Counted from the first letter of the stretch, positions 11,501 to 23,360 are shown. The stretch is DNA of 64,000 nucleotides from Malachius bipustulatus (GCA_910589415.1 OU342633.1:35594210-35658209); one strand, 5' to 3'. The notes: generated by a model from the letters alone, not told the origin. A program made the numbers and translations.

Positions 11501-14500
11501 TAAAAGTCAATAATAGATTTTTTAATCTTTGATATTATATTGTTCGTAATATACTTAAAAAAATTGAGCTTTAAAAGAGCCATTTTCCTACATTTTTGGA
11601 TCATTTTCATGATTGTTTGGAGTCACTACCATTTCCCAAAAAATCTCAACATGTCTAGCACCTCTAAAAAATCAAACAAATATAGGAAAGAAAACAAGGC
11701 GTCAAAATGAGCCTTCTTCTTATAATTTGTGGATCGTCTTGATCATGACGTCACTAGCATTTTCCAAAGGCAATACCAGCAAGGTTAGAACTATTTAAAG
11801 GGCCAGTACAGGGATTTCCTAAACCATTGAAGATACGAGGTCGGTTAAATTAGAGAAAAGTTGCGCTATTTTGTGGGCATCTCGAATCCGTCAAAATATG
11901 TAAGATATATGTGACCGTTCCTGAAATATCCTGAAAAAACTGAAAAATCGAGAAATCTTATTTTTGCCATATCTTTCTTACAATTGGAAACTAATGAATA
12001 ATTTCTCGTAGGCTTACATAAGCCGTTATGAGCTATTTATCTGACGTTTCAAAAATTTTCAAAGCCGACTAGATTCCAGAGTTTTCATAGTCAACTTTCG
12101 TTTTTCTTATAGCCGACATATTATTTTTTTAAGTCGTTCGATAAGAAAAAAATAATGGAAGCCAAAAACTAATAAACTTCCAAAAATAAATTTCAAAAAT
12201 TTTTGTTCTTTTTTTTCTAAAAAAATACAACTTTTTAGACCGAATATCATAGAGAAATTAACAAACTATAAGGCAAGCAGTATGACTTCATATTGACCTA
12301 TTTCAGCGAAACTTTCTGTTGTTTTTTTTTTTGAAAAAAGAAGAATAAAATTTTTTGAAATTAATTTTTGGAAGTTTATTAGTTTTTGGTTTCCATTATT
12401 TTTTCCTATCGAACGACATAAAAAAATAATATGGCTGCCATAAGAAAAACGAAAGTTGACTATGAAAACTCTGGGATCTAGTCGGCTTTGGAAATTTCTG
12501 AAACGTCAGATAAATAGCTCATAACGACTTATGTAAGCCTACGAAAAATTATTCATTAATTTTCAATTGTAAGAAAGATATGGCAAAAATAAGATTTCTC
12601 GAATTTTCAGTTTTTTCAGGATACTTCAGGAACGGTCTCAGATATCTTACATATTTTGACGGATTCGAGATGGCCACAAAATAGCGCAACTTTTCTCTAA
12701 TTTAACCGACCTCGTATCTTCAATGGTTTAGGATATCCCTGTAGTGGCCCTTTAAATAGTTCTAACCCTGTATATGAAACGTAGAACAACAACAACATAG
12801 TAGGTACCTTTAAAAAAAAAGAAAAAAGGAATAAATGAAGACGAAAAATTTCATTATAATTTCTAGATTCTTTTGTCCCAGATTTTTTTTAATGATCTAC
12901 CTTCTTCCTAGCAACCTTAAAAAAATTCTTAGCATTCCTAGCACTTCTATAAAAACTACAGCAAAAGTAGAAAGGAAAAGAGAAGACGTGGAAGAATAAT
13001 CAAATTTTTGTATTCTTTTGAACTCGGAGTCACTCGCACTTCCAAAAAAACAATTTGCATTTCTAGCAACTCGCAGCATTTCTAGCACTTCGATGAAAAC
13101 TTATCAGAAATTTTTGCACCTAAAAAAACTCAGCAAAATAGAAAGGAAAAGGGGGCTAATCAACTTTTCCTTGTAATTTTTAGGTAGGCTCTGGATCATT
13201 GAGTCACTACCACTTTCCAAAGGCAATATCAGCATTTCTAGCACCTCTAAAAAATGTAGAACAATCCAGCAAATGCAGAAAGGGAACGATAGCGTCAAAG
13301 GAGATCTTTTATTATTTTGTGCTTTGTTTGAACCTAGACATTTCCAAAAAAATATTATTTGCATTTCTAGACACTATAAAAAAAAAAATTATCAGCAATT
13401 CTAGCAGTTAGAAAAAACACCTCTAAATAGAAAGCAAAATAGATAGGAAAAGGGGGCCTTATAATTCCTTATAATTTTTAGATACTCTTGCTTGATCATG
13501 GAGTCACTCTACCACTATCCAAATTCATAACATCAGCATTTCTAGAACCTCTAAAACGTCCAGAAAAAAAGAAAGGGAAAAAATTGAAAATAACAATTTC
13601 ATTGTATTTCTAGATTCTTTTAACCTAAAGGTTATTAACAATTCCCCTCACAAAAGGATTAGAACTTATAGCAACTCCAAAAAAATGTCATCATTTCTAG
13701 CAATTAAAAAAAAATCACCAATTCATAGACCTTTATAAAAGTCAAAAAAGGGAAAGAAGGCTTCGAAAGAGACCTTTCTTAAATTTTTCGTGTATTATTT
13801 ATATTTTTTATTGTTTTGAATCCGGGGTTACTAGCACTGCCAAAAAAATCTACTTGCACTTCTAGCAGCTCTAAAAAAATTATCAGGCACATCGAAAAAA
13901 ATTATCAGCATCTGTAGCACCTCTTAAAAGTCCAGCAAAATATAATAGAAAATTGGGCGTCATATGAGCTTTTTTCTTATAATTTTTAGATACTCTTGAT
14001 GTCGGAGACATTGCTTCTTTCCAAAGACAATATCAGCATTTCTAGCAACTCCAAAGAAAAGTAGGAAGGAAAAAATGGAGACCAAAAATTTCATGATAGT
14101 TCTAGATTCTTTTGACCACAGGATTGCTACCAAATTCAAAAAAAAAATTACTAGATTTTTATAGCACTTCAAAAAATTAATCTGCGTTTCTGAGACATAA
14201 GAAAGGCCAAGAAAGGAAAAGCAGGCGTCGAAGGAGATGTTTTATTACAAATTTTGTATATTTTTCTATTTTTGTATTGTTTTGTACCTGAAGGTACTTC
14301 CCAAAATAAAAATAATTCCATTTTTAGCAACTTTAAAAAATTATCAGAATTTCTAGCACCTCAAAAAAATATCAGCGATTTTAAGACCTCTAAAAAAAGG
14401 CCAAGAATGGTAAAGACGACGTCGAAGGAGACGTTTTATCATACTGTTTCTCTTTCTTTGATCACGGGGTTATTAAGGCCCCCCAAAAAAATTCAAAAAA

Positions 14501-15076
14501 AGCATTTCGAGCAACTAAAAAAACAAAAAATTGTCAGCGTTTCTAAGACCTTTAAGAAAGTCTAAGAAAGAAAAAGAGCTTCGAAGGAGTACTTTTATTA
14601 CACTTTAAGTATCTTTTGATCTCGGGCGGTTACTAGCTATTCCCCCCAAAAATAATCAGTATTTCTAGCATCTCTAAACAGTCCAGAAAATTATAAAGGG
14701 AAAAAAATGGTATAGCAGAAATTTCTATATATTTCAAAATACTTTTGATCTTGGGGTTACTACCAATTCCCCCCCCCCCAAAAAAAACGAAAAACGATGA
14801 GAAAAAAAAAGTTTGTAATTTTAAAATTTGATTCTATCTTGATAAAATTATACCGTAGGCTTACTTTAGAGTGATTCCCGTCGACGAAGAACTCTGCTTC
14901 GGTTCTCCCGACGCCGCTGGTGATGGGCGGCGCGTTGAACTCATCATAGATGCCACCCTCGCCTTGACTCAGGTCCTCCAGGAGGTCAGACCGTCCGGTC
15001 TCGGCGAAACTCTTCACTCCCGCCGAAGAACGACGTCCCAAGCGGAACAACGTGAACGAGGCGTCGTGACTTAGAC
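8318..15076 (-). CDS. spon2: Spondin-2/mindin-like secreted matrix protein, 5'-incomplete, six exons
   Basis: Exons on the minus strand are 15076-14865, 9927-9823, 9754-9575, 9493-9234, 9175-8997 and 8514-8318, about 375 residues in all. Every junction has AG and GT at the intron ends and phases match throughout. In order the protein shows most of a Spondin_N domain (from LSHDASFTLFRLG through TFQFIKVKEYELSEVF), an acidic and then Ser/Thr-rich linker, a strongly basic segment, and one thrombospondin type-1 repeat with six cysteines and a WSEW C-mannosylation motif, ending EYFKW-stop. One TSP1 repeat after Spondin_N is the mindin/M-spondin layout; F-spondin has a reeler domain and several repeats. 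Family members are secreted, bind extracellular matrix and act in adhesion and pattern recognition. About 50-80 N-terminal residues, including the signal peptide, are missing: no upstream exon was recognised above 15,076. Confidence 0.95.
8997..9175 (-). CDS. spon2: Spondin gene exon: basic linker
   Basis: 179 bp, donor GTAAGT. The acceptor is a tandem TAGCAG, so the exon may start at 9175 or 9172 with a gain or loss of one Ser and no frame change. It encodes SNYNRYEPVAVTSAA..IADSYLGRSKD followed by RRRKKYRKNKGPKKFR. The basic run could bind heparan sulphate or be a protease site; that is inference from composition only. Confidence 0.88.
9234..9493 (-). CDS. spon2: Spondin gene exon: end of domain and acidic/Ser-Thr linker
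   Basis: 260 bp, acceptor CCATCAG, donor GTAAGC; it ends with two bases (AT) of a split codon. It starts VKEYELSEVFHHTEDDRQYEVLRMEH, then an acidic stretch (EEEREEQE) and a TTSTSTTYRP segment likely to be disordered or O-glycosylated. No separate domain is seen in the linker. Confidence 0.9.
9575..9754 (-). CDS. spon2: Spondin gene exon: C-terminal Spondin_N
   Basis: 180 bp, 60 whole codons, phase 0 at both ends. Acceptor TTCCCTAG, donor GTATGT. It encodes VDPIDAGTDNGFTFTAPNW, then RIT..YPAHPAGSFFYP and ends TFQFIK. DAGTDxGxxFxxPN is a family hallmark. Confidence 0.95.
9823..9927 (-). CDS. spon2: Spondin gene exon: central Spondin_N
   Basis: 105 bp, 35 whole codons, phase 0 at both ends. 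Acceptor TTTACAG, donor GTAGGT. It encodes VSLMSRIVPSPDWF through NGNWLDSITIE, one of the most conserved stretches of Spondin_N (SPDWFxGxDS..LC..G.W). Confidence 0.95.
9928..11599 (-). other. Spondin intron, right-hand part without repeats
   Basis: This is part of the 4.9 kb intron between exons 15076-14865 and 9927-9823. It is AT-rich; small frames (for example 10216-10473) show no known domain and have no family-like composition. Nothing further is recognised. Confidence 0.55.
11600..14720. repeat. Degenerate tandem array in the spondin intron
   Basis: The core CAGCATTTCTAGCACCTCTAAAAAA recurs in variants near 11650, 12932, 13073, 13233, 13541, 13695, 13858, 13910, 14037, 14320, 14348, 14503 and 14658. 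It is usually followed by (G)TCCAGCAAAATAGAAAGGAAAA, then a GTCGAAGGAGA..TTTTATTA block and GATCATGGAGTCACTACC. Units are about 150-310 bp and diverged, with long A runs. The array is interrupted by the foldback element at 11782-12768. Confidence 0.8.
11782..12768. mobile_element. Foldback element with arms of about 450 bp, in the spondin intron
   Basis: About 450 bp from 11782 (GGTTAGAACTATTTAAAGGGCC) are repeated in inverse at the right end (GGCCCTTTAAATAGTTCTAACC, about 12746-12767), with about 80 bp between the arms. Internal landmarks occur on both sides: GAGGTCGGTTAAATTAGAGA, CGTCAAAATATGTAAGATAT and AAGCCGTTATGAGCTATTTATC. Arms are about 90-95% alike by eye. There is no ORF. It lies between two halves of a degenerate array, so it inserted after the array formed. 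No clear target duplication was found. Confidence 0.88.
14865..15076 (-). CDS. spon2: Spondin gene exon: N-terminal part of Spondin_N
   Basis: 212 bp. The acceptor reads TTCCAG before 15076 and the donor is GTAAGC after 14865. It begins with the last two bases of a Gly codon, so a preceding exon must end in a single G. It encodes LSHDASFTLFRLG to FFVDGNHSK, matching the family pattern of a His-containing start, a 'lwrlG' strand and the QGEGGIYDEFNAPPI segment. Confidence 0.93.
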
Positions 15077-16980
15077 CTGGAATTAAAGCAGAACCGTTGT
15101 AAAAGCTCGCCTACATGTGATCGAATTATGGAGAGTGATGTCGAGATCAATTCTCGTGGGGGTGTAATTACAGCGTAATTAAATTACGAGGTTGTTATCA
15201 GGGAGCAAAAAGTGCTGTCCGCTCGTTTTATTAACGATATTTTCGCCGTTCATCAATATTTATCGCTCATCACGCTTCCGTTAATTACTACAGATGTCAA
15301 TTTGAAACTTTATAATCGATACACGTTTTTCAATTGGGAAATTCATGGATGAAATCAAGTTGAAATAAAGCGAATTTTTAATTTTGCAGCGCAAAAAACT
15401 TACGGATGAGGGAAGCTCCAGGTTCAAAGTTTATATCGGGGAACTTACAAATTCTTTCCATGAATATATTATTACATCATATTAATAAGGCCGCCTCGGT
15501 TAAGCCTTACGCGCGCGGCGTCTCCTTGGACCCTGCTGCTTTGGAAATATTTCGCAAACCACCGCGATATAAAGGGATGAAAATTTAATTTCTTATATTG
15601 CTAGATTTTATTAAATTCGAAATCTTCGCCGGAACGCATTCCCCGAATAAATGGATTTTTAATATGTTTTCTCGCATGGGCTGGCCGTAATGAAATTTTC
15701 GCATATCTTTGTCGGCTCGGCGCGTACAAAATTGAAACCTCCTCGAGGCAAATTAAATCACACAACGTAAGACAAGGGTTAATTAATTAAATTATACATA
15801 ACTACTCCCCTACTCCTTCCAGCAATAGCACTAGCATCACATAGAATACAAAGAGTCTCATCTATCTAAGTATAATATGTAGCAGAGCTAGATTTTTCTT
15901 CACAACAAAGAACTCGTCTCTTCGCCGAAAGTAAATTCCTCTCCTACATTCCAGCTGTATTCTAGAATTCAATCTAGGAACTCGCGGAGTGTTCAATTCG
16001 GCATCGACGCTCCTCTTTGGCGTTGAAGAGAGGCAGGTTTGCGCCAAGATTGACATTCCTTATATTTCACACTGACACAATTTAATCTCACCCTCGTGAA
16101 GGGATCGCTCGATATACGAACATCGCTGACTTCTCATGACTCCGACTATAAAGTGCAGCATTTCCCATCTGTTAGAGATGCAACCTGGGTCTTTTCTAAG
16201 GCGATACTGAACTACTGAGCTTCTGATTCTATATTGGGCGCTTTATTACCTGCGAGGGGTGAAAAATGAAGTTCCCTACTATAGTTGACGTTTGAGTAAA
16301 ACAAAAAAATCATATTCTCCGGGTGATATTATATCAAATTCAACACTCTGTATTCGTCTCCTGAGCTTGGAAGAATAAATAGTTTTGCATAGTCAAGTAT
16401 AGTAGGCTTAGTTGACTATGAAATTATAGAAAGAAGCTTCCTCTCAACTGTGTTCTGCATCGTTGAGCAATGACTACAATCTCCTGCAGGACGATTCAAG
16501 GTTAATAATTTCGCATCTTAGACTTCCACCACGGTGTGTGAAATTTTGCTATCCATTTTTGATGAGATTGTGAGAGACACATGTTGCAAATTTTGGCAAC
16601 AGCGCATCCAAATATTACATGGTAGTTGAACAAACTCAAACACTATAACCGACAATAAGCGAATCCCGTTGAGTATGCGATTTAATCAGAAGTTACCGAG
16701 CTTCTCGGATTTTCTCGCTAGCTACCGAATGCGCGCCTAGTTGCTTACAGTGGATCAGTTCATTGTCGTGCCTTGACAGTCGAATGCTGATTCATCCTAA
16801 ATAATGCGTGCTACTGCATGATAATAATAATTGTAAGGTGATTATTTTTATGTGCTTAAGTGATATACACTGAGTGTTATACTTCTAATTATAATGTTTA
16901 TTGAATCAGCTTTAAACCTTTTGAACAAAGAAGCGCACGCCTATGAAATACCGCCTATATGAGTCTTCTCATCGGCGCTC
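15077..16980. other. Non-coding sequence upstream of the first visible spondin exon
   Basis: Stretches near 15,480-15,570 and 15,620-15,740 have more GC than their surroundings but give no recognisable protein. A short open frame at 15406-15588 (plus) shows no known motif. The missing spondin exon was looked for here on the minus strand and not seen. Confidence 0.45.
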
Positions 16981-17029
16981 AGGATTTTACAAAATTTCAG
17001 TTTAACAGACAAACAAACAGTTTAAGGTT

Positions 17030-17800
17030 TCACGTCTCTAGCTTTTCAGGAAATTAGCTTGAAAGCGATTGCAAGGCTTTGAATTTTTTTAGCAAAATTT
17101 TTACCGCAGACGGACTGTCAAGAAGGCGAGTTAATATTTAACTGCCATCCAGTTCTGAGCAGTGTTGAAAGTTTTCAAGCATCTGTCTTTTCGGGAAGTT
17201 AGTTTGAAATTTGCAAACCTTTGAAACGTTCTTAGCAAGATTTGTACCGCAGACAGATAACTATGAAAGCGAGTTAAGAAAGGCCTGTTATCTAGTTCCA
17301 GTTATGGTTCAAGATTCAGCTTTCCGGGAAATTTGAAGTCGATTGCAAGTCTCTGGAATGTTTTTATCAAAATTTATACTTTGAACAGACAGTTAAGAGA
17401 GCGAGTTAAAATTGAATTGTCATCCAGTTCTGCGCTTCGTTGAAAGTTTAAAAACTCTAGCTCTTCAGGGAGTAGTTTTAAATTTGCGAGATTTGTACCG
17501 CAGACAGATACCCATGAAAGCGAGTTATTGCTCTGTTATCTAGTTCGAGATATTTTTAAAGTTCAAAAGCTTTAGCATTCCAGAAAGTTTGAAGTCGATT
17601 GCAAGTCTCTGGAATTTTTTTAGCAGCATTTTACTTCGAACAGACAGCTAAGAAAGCGAGTTAAAATTGCATTGTCATCCAGTTCTGAGCTATGTGGAAG
17701 GTTTCAAATCTCTAGCTCTTCGGAAAGTTAGTTTTAAATCAATTGCAAGATTTGTAAACAAATCGACAGACAGGACTAAAAACGAGTTAACAAAAACGTG
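17030..17800. repeat. Tandem array, unit about 130 bp, with alternating unit types
   Basis: The phrase GCGAGTTA recurs near 17118, 17270, 17402, 17521, 17656 and 17789. It is preceded by a CAGACAG(A/C)TA..GAAAG segment and followed by a TCTAGCTCTTC..GGGAAGTTAGTTT segment. Two unit flavours alternate: one with TTTGTACCGCAGACAGATA and one with TTTGAACAGACAGTTAAGA followed by AAAATTG..TCATCCAGTTCTG. This suggests a dimeric unit of about 255-265 bp. No gene lies within. Confidence 0.78.
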
Positions 17801-18339
17801 TTAATAAGCAAGAGAGTTAATCTCGGTTGGAAGAAGATGCAAAAAAAGTCCGCATGCTTCCGGACCGAGGCCATCAAATTTCAGTGTACGATATGAAGAC
17901 AGTAGGTACGCTGTTGTTCAAACTGATCAATCAATATATTGAAAGTATTGCCAGAATTGCTAGAAAAACTAATTTTCCTCTTAAAATTTGACCACGTAGG
18001 TATAAAAAATCCAGTAAATACGTATTTTTAATGAAATTTATAATAATATGTAGGTACGATTTCCCGGTTTAAAAATATAACCGGCGTCCAACTTCGACAA
18101 GACTCGCCAGGAGCCGTCATTTTTCATCCCTTCCCCCGAGCCCCTTTCAACAAAGTCTCAATTCCTCCTGAACACTTCAATCGTAGGTACATGGCTCATA
18201 TCTTACCCATTTCAAGAGTCTTATTGCAGAAACTAATTTCACTAAGAGCGAAAAGTTGAAAACGAACTTCTGAATAAATTCACTAGTCGAGTGTTCAATA
18301 TAAAACTTTCAAGGAATAATTCCTGTAAAAACGGATCCC

Positions 18340-18440
18340 GGTTGTTGATTCTGCTCAAATCCTTGACGCCCCGGGGACGTCGGGGGGTGCGCGGGGCGTT
18401 CTTCAAATCTCTTCGGGCGGCCGCTGCTTTCGACCGAGTA
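18340..18440. other. Short GC-rich block, function unknown
   Basis: This stretch (around GACGCCCCGGGGACGTCGGG and GGGCGGCCGCTGC) is far richer in GC than its surroundings. One minus frame is open over about 130 bp but shows no known motif and no donor that fits the missing spondin exon. It could be a conserved non-coding element or a promoter island; undecided. Confidence 0.3.
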
Positions 18441-18659
18441 TAGTTTCAAGAATACATTAAATTATTAAAGTCAACCCAAACTGTGATTTAGGCATCTCGA
18501 GGGACAGCTTACGCAAACAGAATACGACATAACTCACGATAAAGCGAATTAATCACTGAAATGGACCTACGCAGACTCCGCTGTGAATTAGGAATGAGTC
18601 CTCGCCACTATTTGACAGAAAAAGATTTTTGGTATATGAAATATTATTAATAATTCCAT

Positions 18660-19280
18660 CATTCTAGAAGAGAAAATCACCTAAAATCAATATTCTCAAT
18701 ATTTTATTTATGTGATAATTATGTGTGCAATTCATAATTTTTGTGCTTTCTTAGTTTCCTGAAAGATCACGTCACGCTACCAGAATATCGCCTAAATGTG
18801 CAAAAAATTTATAAAATCAAATACTAGAATTATTATGTGCTATTTATGTGCTAATTATAATGGCAATTCATAGTTTTTGTAACGTCTTAATTAGCAAAAT
18901 TAGCACATAAATAGCACATAATAATAAATCAAATGCTAGAATCAATATGTGCTATTTATGTGCCAATTTTGTAGACAATTCATAATTTTTGTGACCTTTT
19001 AGTTCACTAAAAGTTAAAATTCCCCATGCTCTCCTAGCGTGACGTCATGCTAGCAGAGCATTTAATCAGGTTTATTTTTGAGTGACCTAAGAGACCACAA
19101 AATGTATGAATTTTCCACACAATTAGCACATAAATAGCACATAATAATAAATGAAATTCCAGAATTATTAAGTGCTATTTGTGACAATTATGTGGGCAAT
19201 TCGTAACTATTGTGCGCTCTTATTTCACTCAAAAATTAACCTGTTTAAATGCTCTGCTAGCATGACGTCACGCTAGGATC
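18660..19280. repeat. Cluster of one about 120 bp unit in alternating orientation
   Basis: Plus-oriented copies start near 18687, 18817, 18929 and 19151, each with (T)GTGCTATTTATGTG..AATTCATAATTTTTGTG. Inverted copies lie at about 18896-18929 and 19036-19152. Several ends carry GCTAGCATGACGTCACGCTA-like sequence with the palindrome TGACGTCA. The pattern fits a palindromic MITE that inserted into or duplicated next to itself. Confidence 0.72.
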
Positions 19281-20529
19281 ACGGATGTTTTATTATTAAC
19301 ATTATAAGGTGATATAAAAGAATAGTGGAAAAAACGAATAATAAGTATTCAAAAGGAGTAAGTAATAAAAAATGGGAGGATTCTTGCCCACGAAGGGAAA
19401 ATAAAATAATCACTTTTTACTATTCAAACCATTAAGTCACGCGAATGTGCTAGATTTAAGAGAATAAGAGCAGCGCAGCGATTTTAATTATCCCATTAAA
19501 CTATGGTGAAATGGTGCCGAACATATTTCTACTTCTAGGTGATTCCAGATCCGGAGATCTGGAAAGTGACATTACTCACGGATCCTAGATTTAATTGCCT
19601 AATAAAAGAGGAAGAGAGGGAAATAAAAAAGCATTATAGCACTCGCAAGGTTCATTTCGTAGGTAATTATACAGTCTGCATTGTATTGCAGTGCAAGTGC
19701 CGAAATATAATTCACAAAATAGCTCAATAAACCCCTGTAGAATTTGATTACGGCATTGTTTGAATTATAGGGTAGCGCGTCGTCGAGCCAAGCACCCTAA
19801 TATCTACGGGTCCGCGAATCCGGGAATCGAGACTTCCACTAAGAACGGCGCAACTAATTAGAAGAATTTTTAATAAGACAATCATACCTTCTTTAATGAT
19901 CCCGCTTAATTTACTTAAATCTATATTTATGAAGCATAATTACATAATTCTTTAATTAACTATCATTAGGTACTCAGCAGACAATTATTAACATATTGTT
20001 ATATTCTCTTTAAAAGAAGAATACCACTTTATATTCAAATAAAACGAACAAGTCTAATTGCTAAAATCGTTCTCGTTTCATAATTTCAATCCTAGTGGAA
20101 TAGCATGGAATTTCCCGATAACCAGGTCCCGAGAAAGAGGATCCATTAAGGAGAGGGACAATTGTATTAACTCCGGAATGGATTAGCGATACTTTATTTG
20201 ATCGAGTGCAGAAGTAATTTTCCGAGAGCCAATTAAATTTAATATCCAAAAAGTTGTTCCATTAAAGTTTCATAATTAAAAAATTATCCAACTTCAGCCT
20301 TATTAGTTATAATGGACCATTGAACTCGCCCCCTTTCGCTCAACTGTTGCTTTCTTCTGTTGAAATTGACCAAATCGCCCTTCACTTTAATTTAAATTTT
20401 CCGTTATGAATGATGTTGTCCTAAGCTACGATGTCTCACGAAATTAATAAGGTATGCCCAGTCAGAGCGCTTGCAGGTATTTTTTCAGTAGGTGATTGAT
20501 TTTCATATTATGTCGCGAGTAGAAGAGTG
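19281..20529. other. Non-coding stretch, no gene recognised
   Basis: Short open frames (19539-19730 plus, 20061-20249 minus) lack motifs, splice context and composition typical of exons. Nothing else is seen. Confidence 0.5.
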
Positions 20530-23360
20530 CATTTTATCCATCTCCAATCAGGATTTTACCAATCTGAGAAGAGGATGACGTAAGCCTGAGTACGTTATTA
20601 CATTTATCAAGAACGGCCCTGTCAGGCATATTTTTTAATTTTTGTTTCCAATTACGAGAAATTATTTCATTGCTCCAACAAACTACGGATGATTGTGACG
20701 CCAGAAGAAGAAAAAGACTTAAGCTGGAGTATGTCGTTACTTTTATCAAGGACTGCCATATAGATCATACTTTCTTATTATTTTTTTCATCTTGTAGAAA
20801 AATCCTTCATTGCTCTAAGAAATTAAGTCCAGTCGTGACGCAAGAAGAAGAAAAAGTGCATTTAATTCTTACCCGATATAGATATTACCAACCTAAAAGA
20901 GGATGACGTAAGCCTGAGTACGTCGGTACATTTATCAAGGATTGCCATGTCGATCACATTTTGTTATTATTTTTTTTAATCTTGGAGAAGAATCGTTGAT
21001 TGCTCTAAGAAATGAATTCCAGTTGTAACGTCAGAAGAAGAGGAAGAGCATTTACTCCTTCCCCAAAAAGATATTACCAACCTGAAAGAGGGTGACGTAA
21101 GCCTGAGTACGTCGATACATTTATCAAGGATTGCCATGTCGATCATATTTTGTTATTATTTTTTTAATCTTGGAGAAGAATCGTTGATTGCTCTAAGAAA
21201 TGAATTCCAGTTGTGACGTCAGAAGAAGAAAAAGAGCATTTACTCCTTACCCGATCAAAATATTACCAACTTGAAAGAGGATGACGTAAGCCTGAGTAGT
21301 TCGGTTCATTTATCAAGGATTGCCATATCGATCATATTTTGTTATTATTATTTTTTTAATCTTGGAGAAAAATCGTTGATTGCTCTAAGAAATTAATTCC
21401 AGTTGTGACGTCAGAAGAAGAGGAAGAGCATTTACTCCTTCCCCAAAAAGATATTACCAACCTGAAAGAGGATGACGTAAGCCTGAGTACGTCGGTACAT
21501 TTATCAAGGACTGCCATATCGATGACACTTTGTTCTTAGTTTTTTCATCTTGGAGAAAAATCGTTCATTACTCTAAAAAATTAAGTCCAGCCGTGACGCG
21601 GAAGAAGAAAAAGTGCATTTAATCCTTACCCGATCAAGATATTACCAACCTGAAAGAGGATGACATAAGCCTGAGTAGTTCGTTTCATTTATCAAGGATT
21701 GCCATGTCGATCATATTTTGTTATTATTTTTTTTAATCTTGGAGAAAAATCGTTGATTGCTCTAAGAAATGAATTCCAGTTGTAACGTCAGAAGAAGAGG
21801 AAGAGCACTTACTCTTTCCCCAAAAAGATATTACCAACCTGAAAGAGGATGACATAAGCCTGAGTAGTTCGTTTCATTTATCAAGGATTGCCATGTCGAT
21901 CATATTTTGTTATTATTTTTTTTAATCTTGAAGAAGAATCGTTGATTGCTCTAAGAAATGAATTCCAGTTGTGACGTCAGAAGAAGAGAAAGAGCATTTA
22001 CTCCTTCCCCAAAAAGATATTACCAACCTGAAAGAGGATCACGTAAGCCTGAGTAGTTCGGTTCATTTATCAATGATTGCCATATCGATCATATTTTGTT
22101 ATTATTTTTTTTTAATCTTGGAGAAGAATCGTTGATTGCTCTAAGAAATGAATTCCAGTTGTGACGTCAGAAGAAGAGGAAGAGCATTTACTCCTTCCCC
22201 AAAAAGATATTACCAACCTGAAAGAGGATGACGTAAGCCTGAGTACGTCGGTACATTTATCAAGGACTGCCATATCGATGACACTTTGTTCTTAGTTTTT
22301 TCATCTTGGAGAAAAATCGTTCATTACTCTAAAATATTAAGTCCAGCCGTGACGCGGAAGAAGATAAAGTGCATTTAATCCTTACCCGATCAAGATATTA
22401 CCAACCTGAAAGAGGATGACATAAGCCTGAGTAGTTCGTTTCATTTATCAAGGATTGCCATGTCGATCATATTTTGTTATTATTTTTTTTTAATCTTGAA
22501 GAAGAATCGTTGATTGCTCTAAGAAATGAATTCCAGTTGTGACGTCAGAAGAAGAGAAAGAGCATTTACTCCTTCCCCAAAAAGATATTACCAACCTGAA
22601 AGAGGATGACGTAAGCCTGAGTACGTCGGTACATTTATCAAGGACTGCCATATCGATGACACTTTGTTCTTAGTTTTTTCATCTTGGAGAAAAATCGTTC
22701 ATTACTCTAAGAAATTAAGTCCAGCCGTGACGCGAGAAGAAGAAAAAGAGCATTTACTCCTTACCCGATCAAGATATTACCAACCTGAAAGAGGATGACA
22801 TAAGCCTGAGTAGTTCGGTTCATTTATCAAGGATTGCCATATCGATCATATTTTGTTAATATTTTTTTTTTAATCTTGGAGAAAAATCGTTGATTGCTCT
22901 AAGAAATGAATTCCAGTTGTAACGTCAGAAGAAGAGGAAGAGCATTTACACCTTCCCCAAAAAGATATTACCAACCTGAAAGAGGATGACGTAAGCCTGA
23001 GTACGTCGGTACATTTATCAAGGACTACCATATCGAGGACACTTTGTTATTTGTTTTTTCATCTTGGAGAATAATCGTTCATTACTCTAAAAAATTAAGT
23101 CCAGCCGTGACGCGGAAGAAGAAAAAGTGCATTTAATCCTTACCCGATCAAGATATTACCAACATGAAAGAGGACGACGTAAGCCTGAGTACGTCGGTAC
23201 ATTTATCAAGGACTGCCTTATCGATCATATTTTGTTTTTTTTTCATCTTGGAGAAGAATCGTTCCATTGCTCTAAAAAATAAATCCCAATAATGATGCTA
23301 GAAGAAGAAAAAGTACATTTACTTCTTCCTCGATCAGGATATTTTTGACTTGGAAGAGGC
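20530..23360. repeat. Satellite array, unit about 190 bp, about 15 copies
   Basis: The phrase GATGACGTAAGCCTGAGTA (or GACATAAGCC) recurs at about 20574, 20717 (diverged), 20902, 21089, 21279, 21471, 21658, 21847, 22038, 22227, 22414, 22603, 22794, 22986 and 23174, mean spacing about 188 bp. Each unit also has TTGTGACGTCAGAAGAAG or a CCGTGACGCGGAAGAAG variant, ATATTACCAACCTGAAAG and TTTATCAAGGA(C/T)TGCCAT. Variant types (GTACGTCGGTAC versus GTAGTTCGTTTC) are interleaved, so local unequal exchange is likely. Outer copies are more diverged. Confidence 0.93.

Noticed and set aside
18340..18440. GC-rich block considered as the missing spondin 5' exon
   Set aside because: The minus-strand translation has no Spondin_N features and no donor of the required phase.
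20530..23360. Regularly spaced repeats considered as a CRISPR array
   Set aside because: The whole unit of about 190 bp is repeated, without unique spacers, and the setting is eukaryotic.
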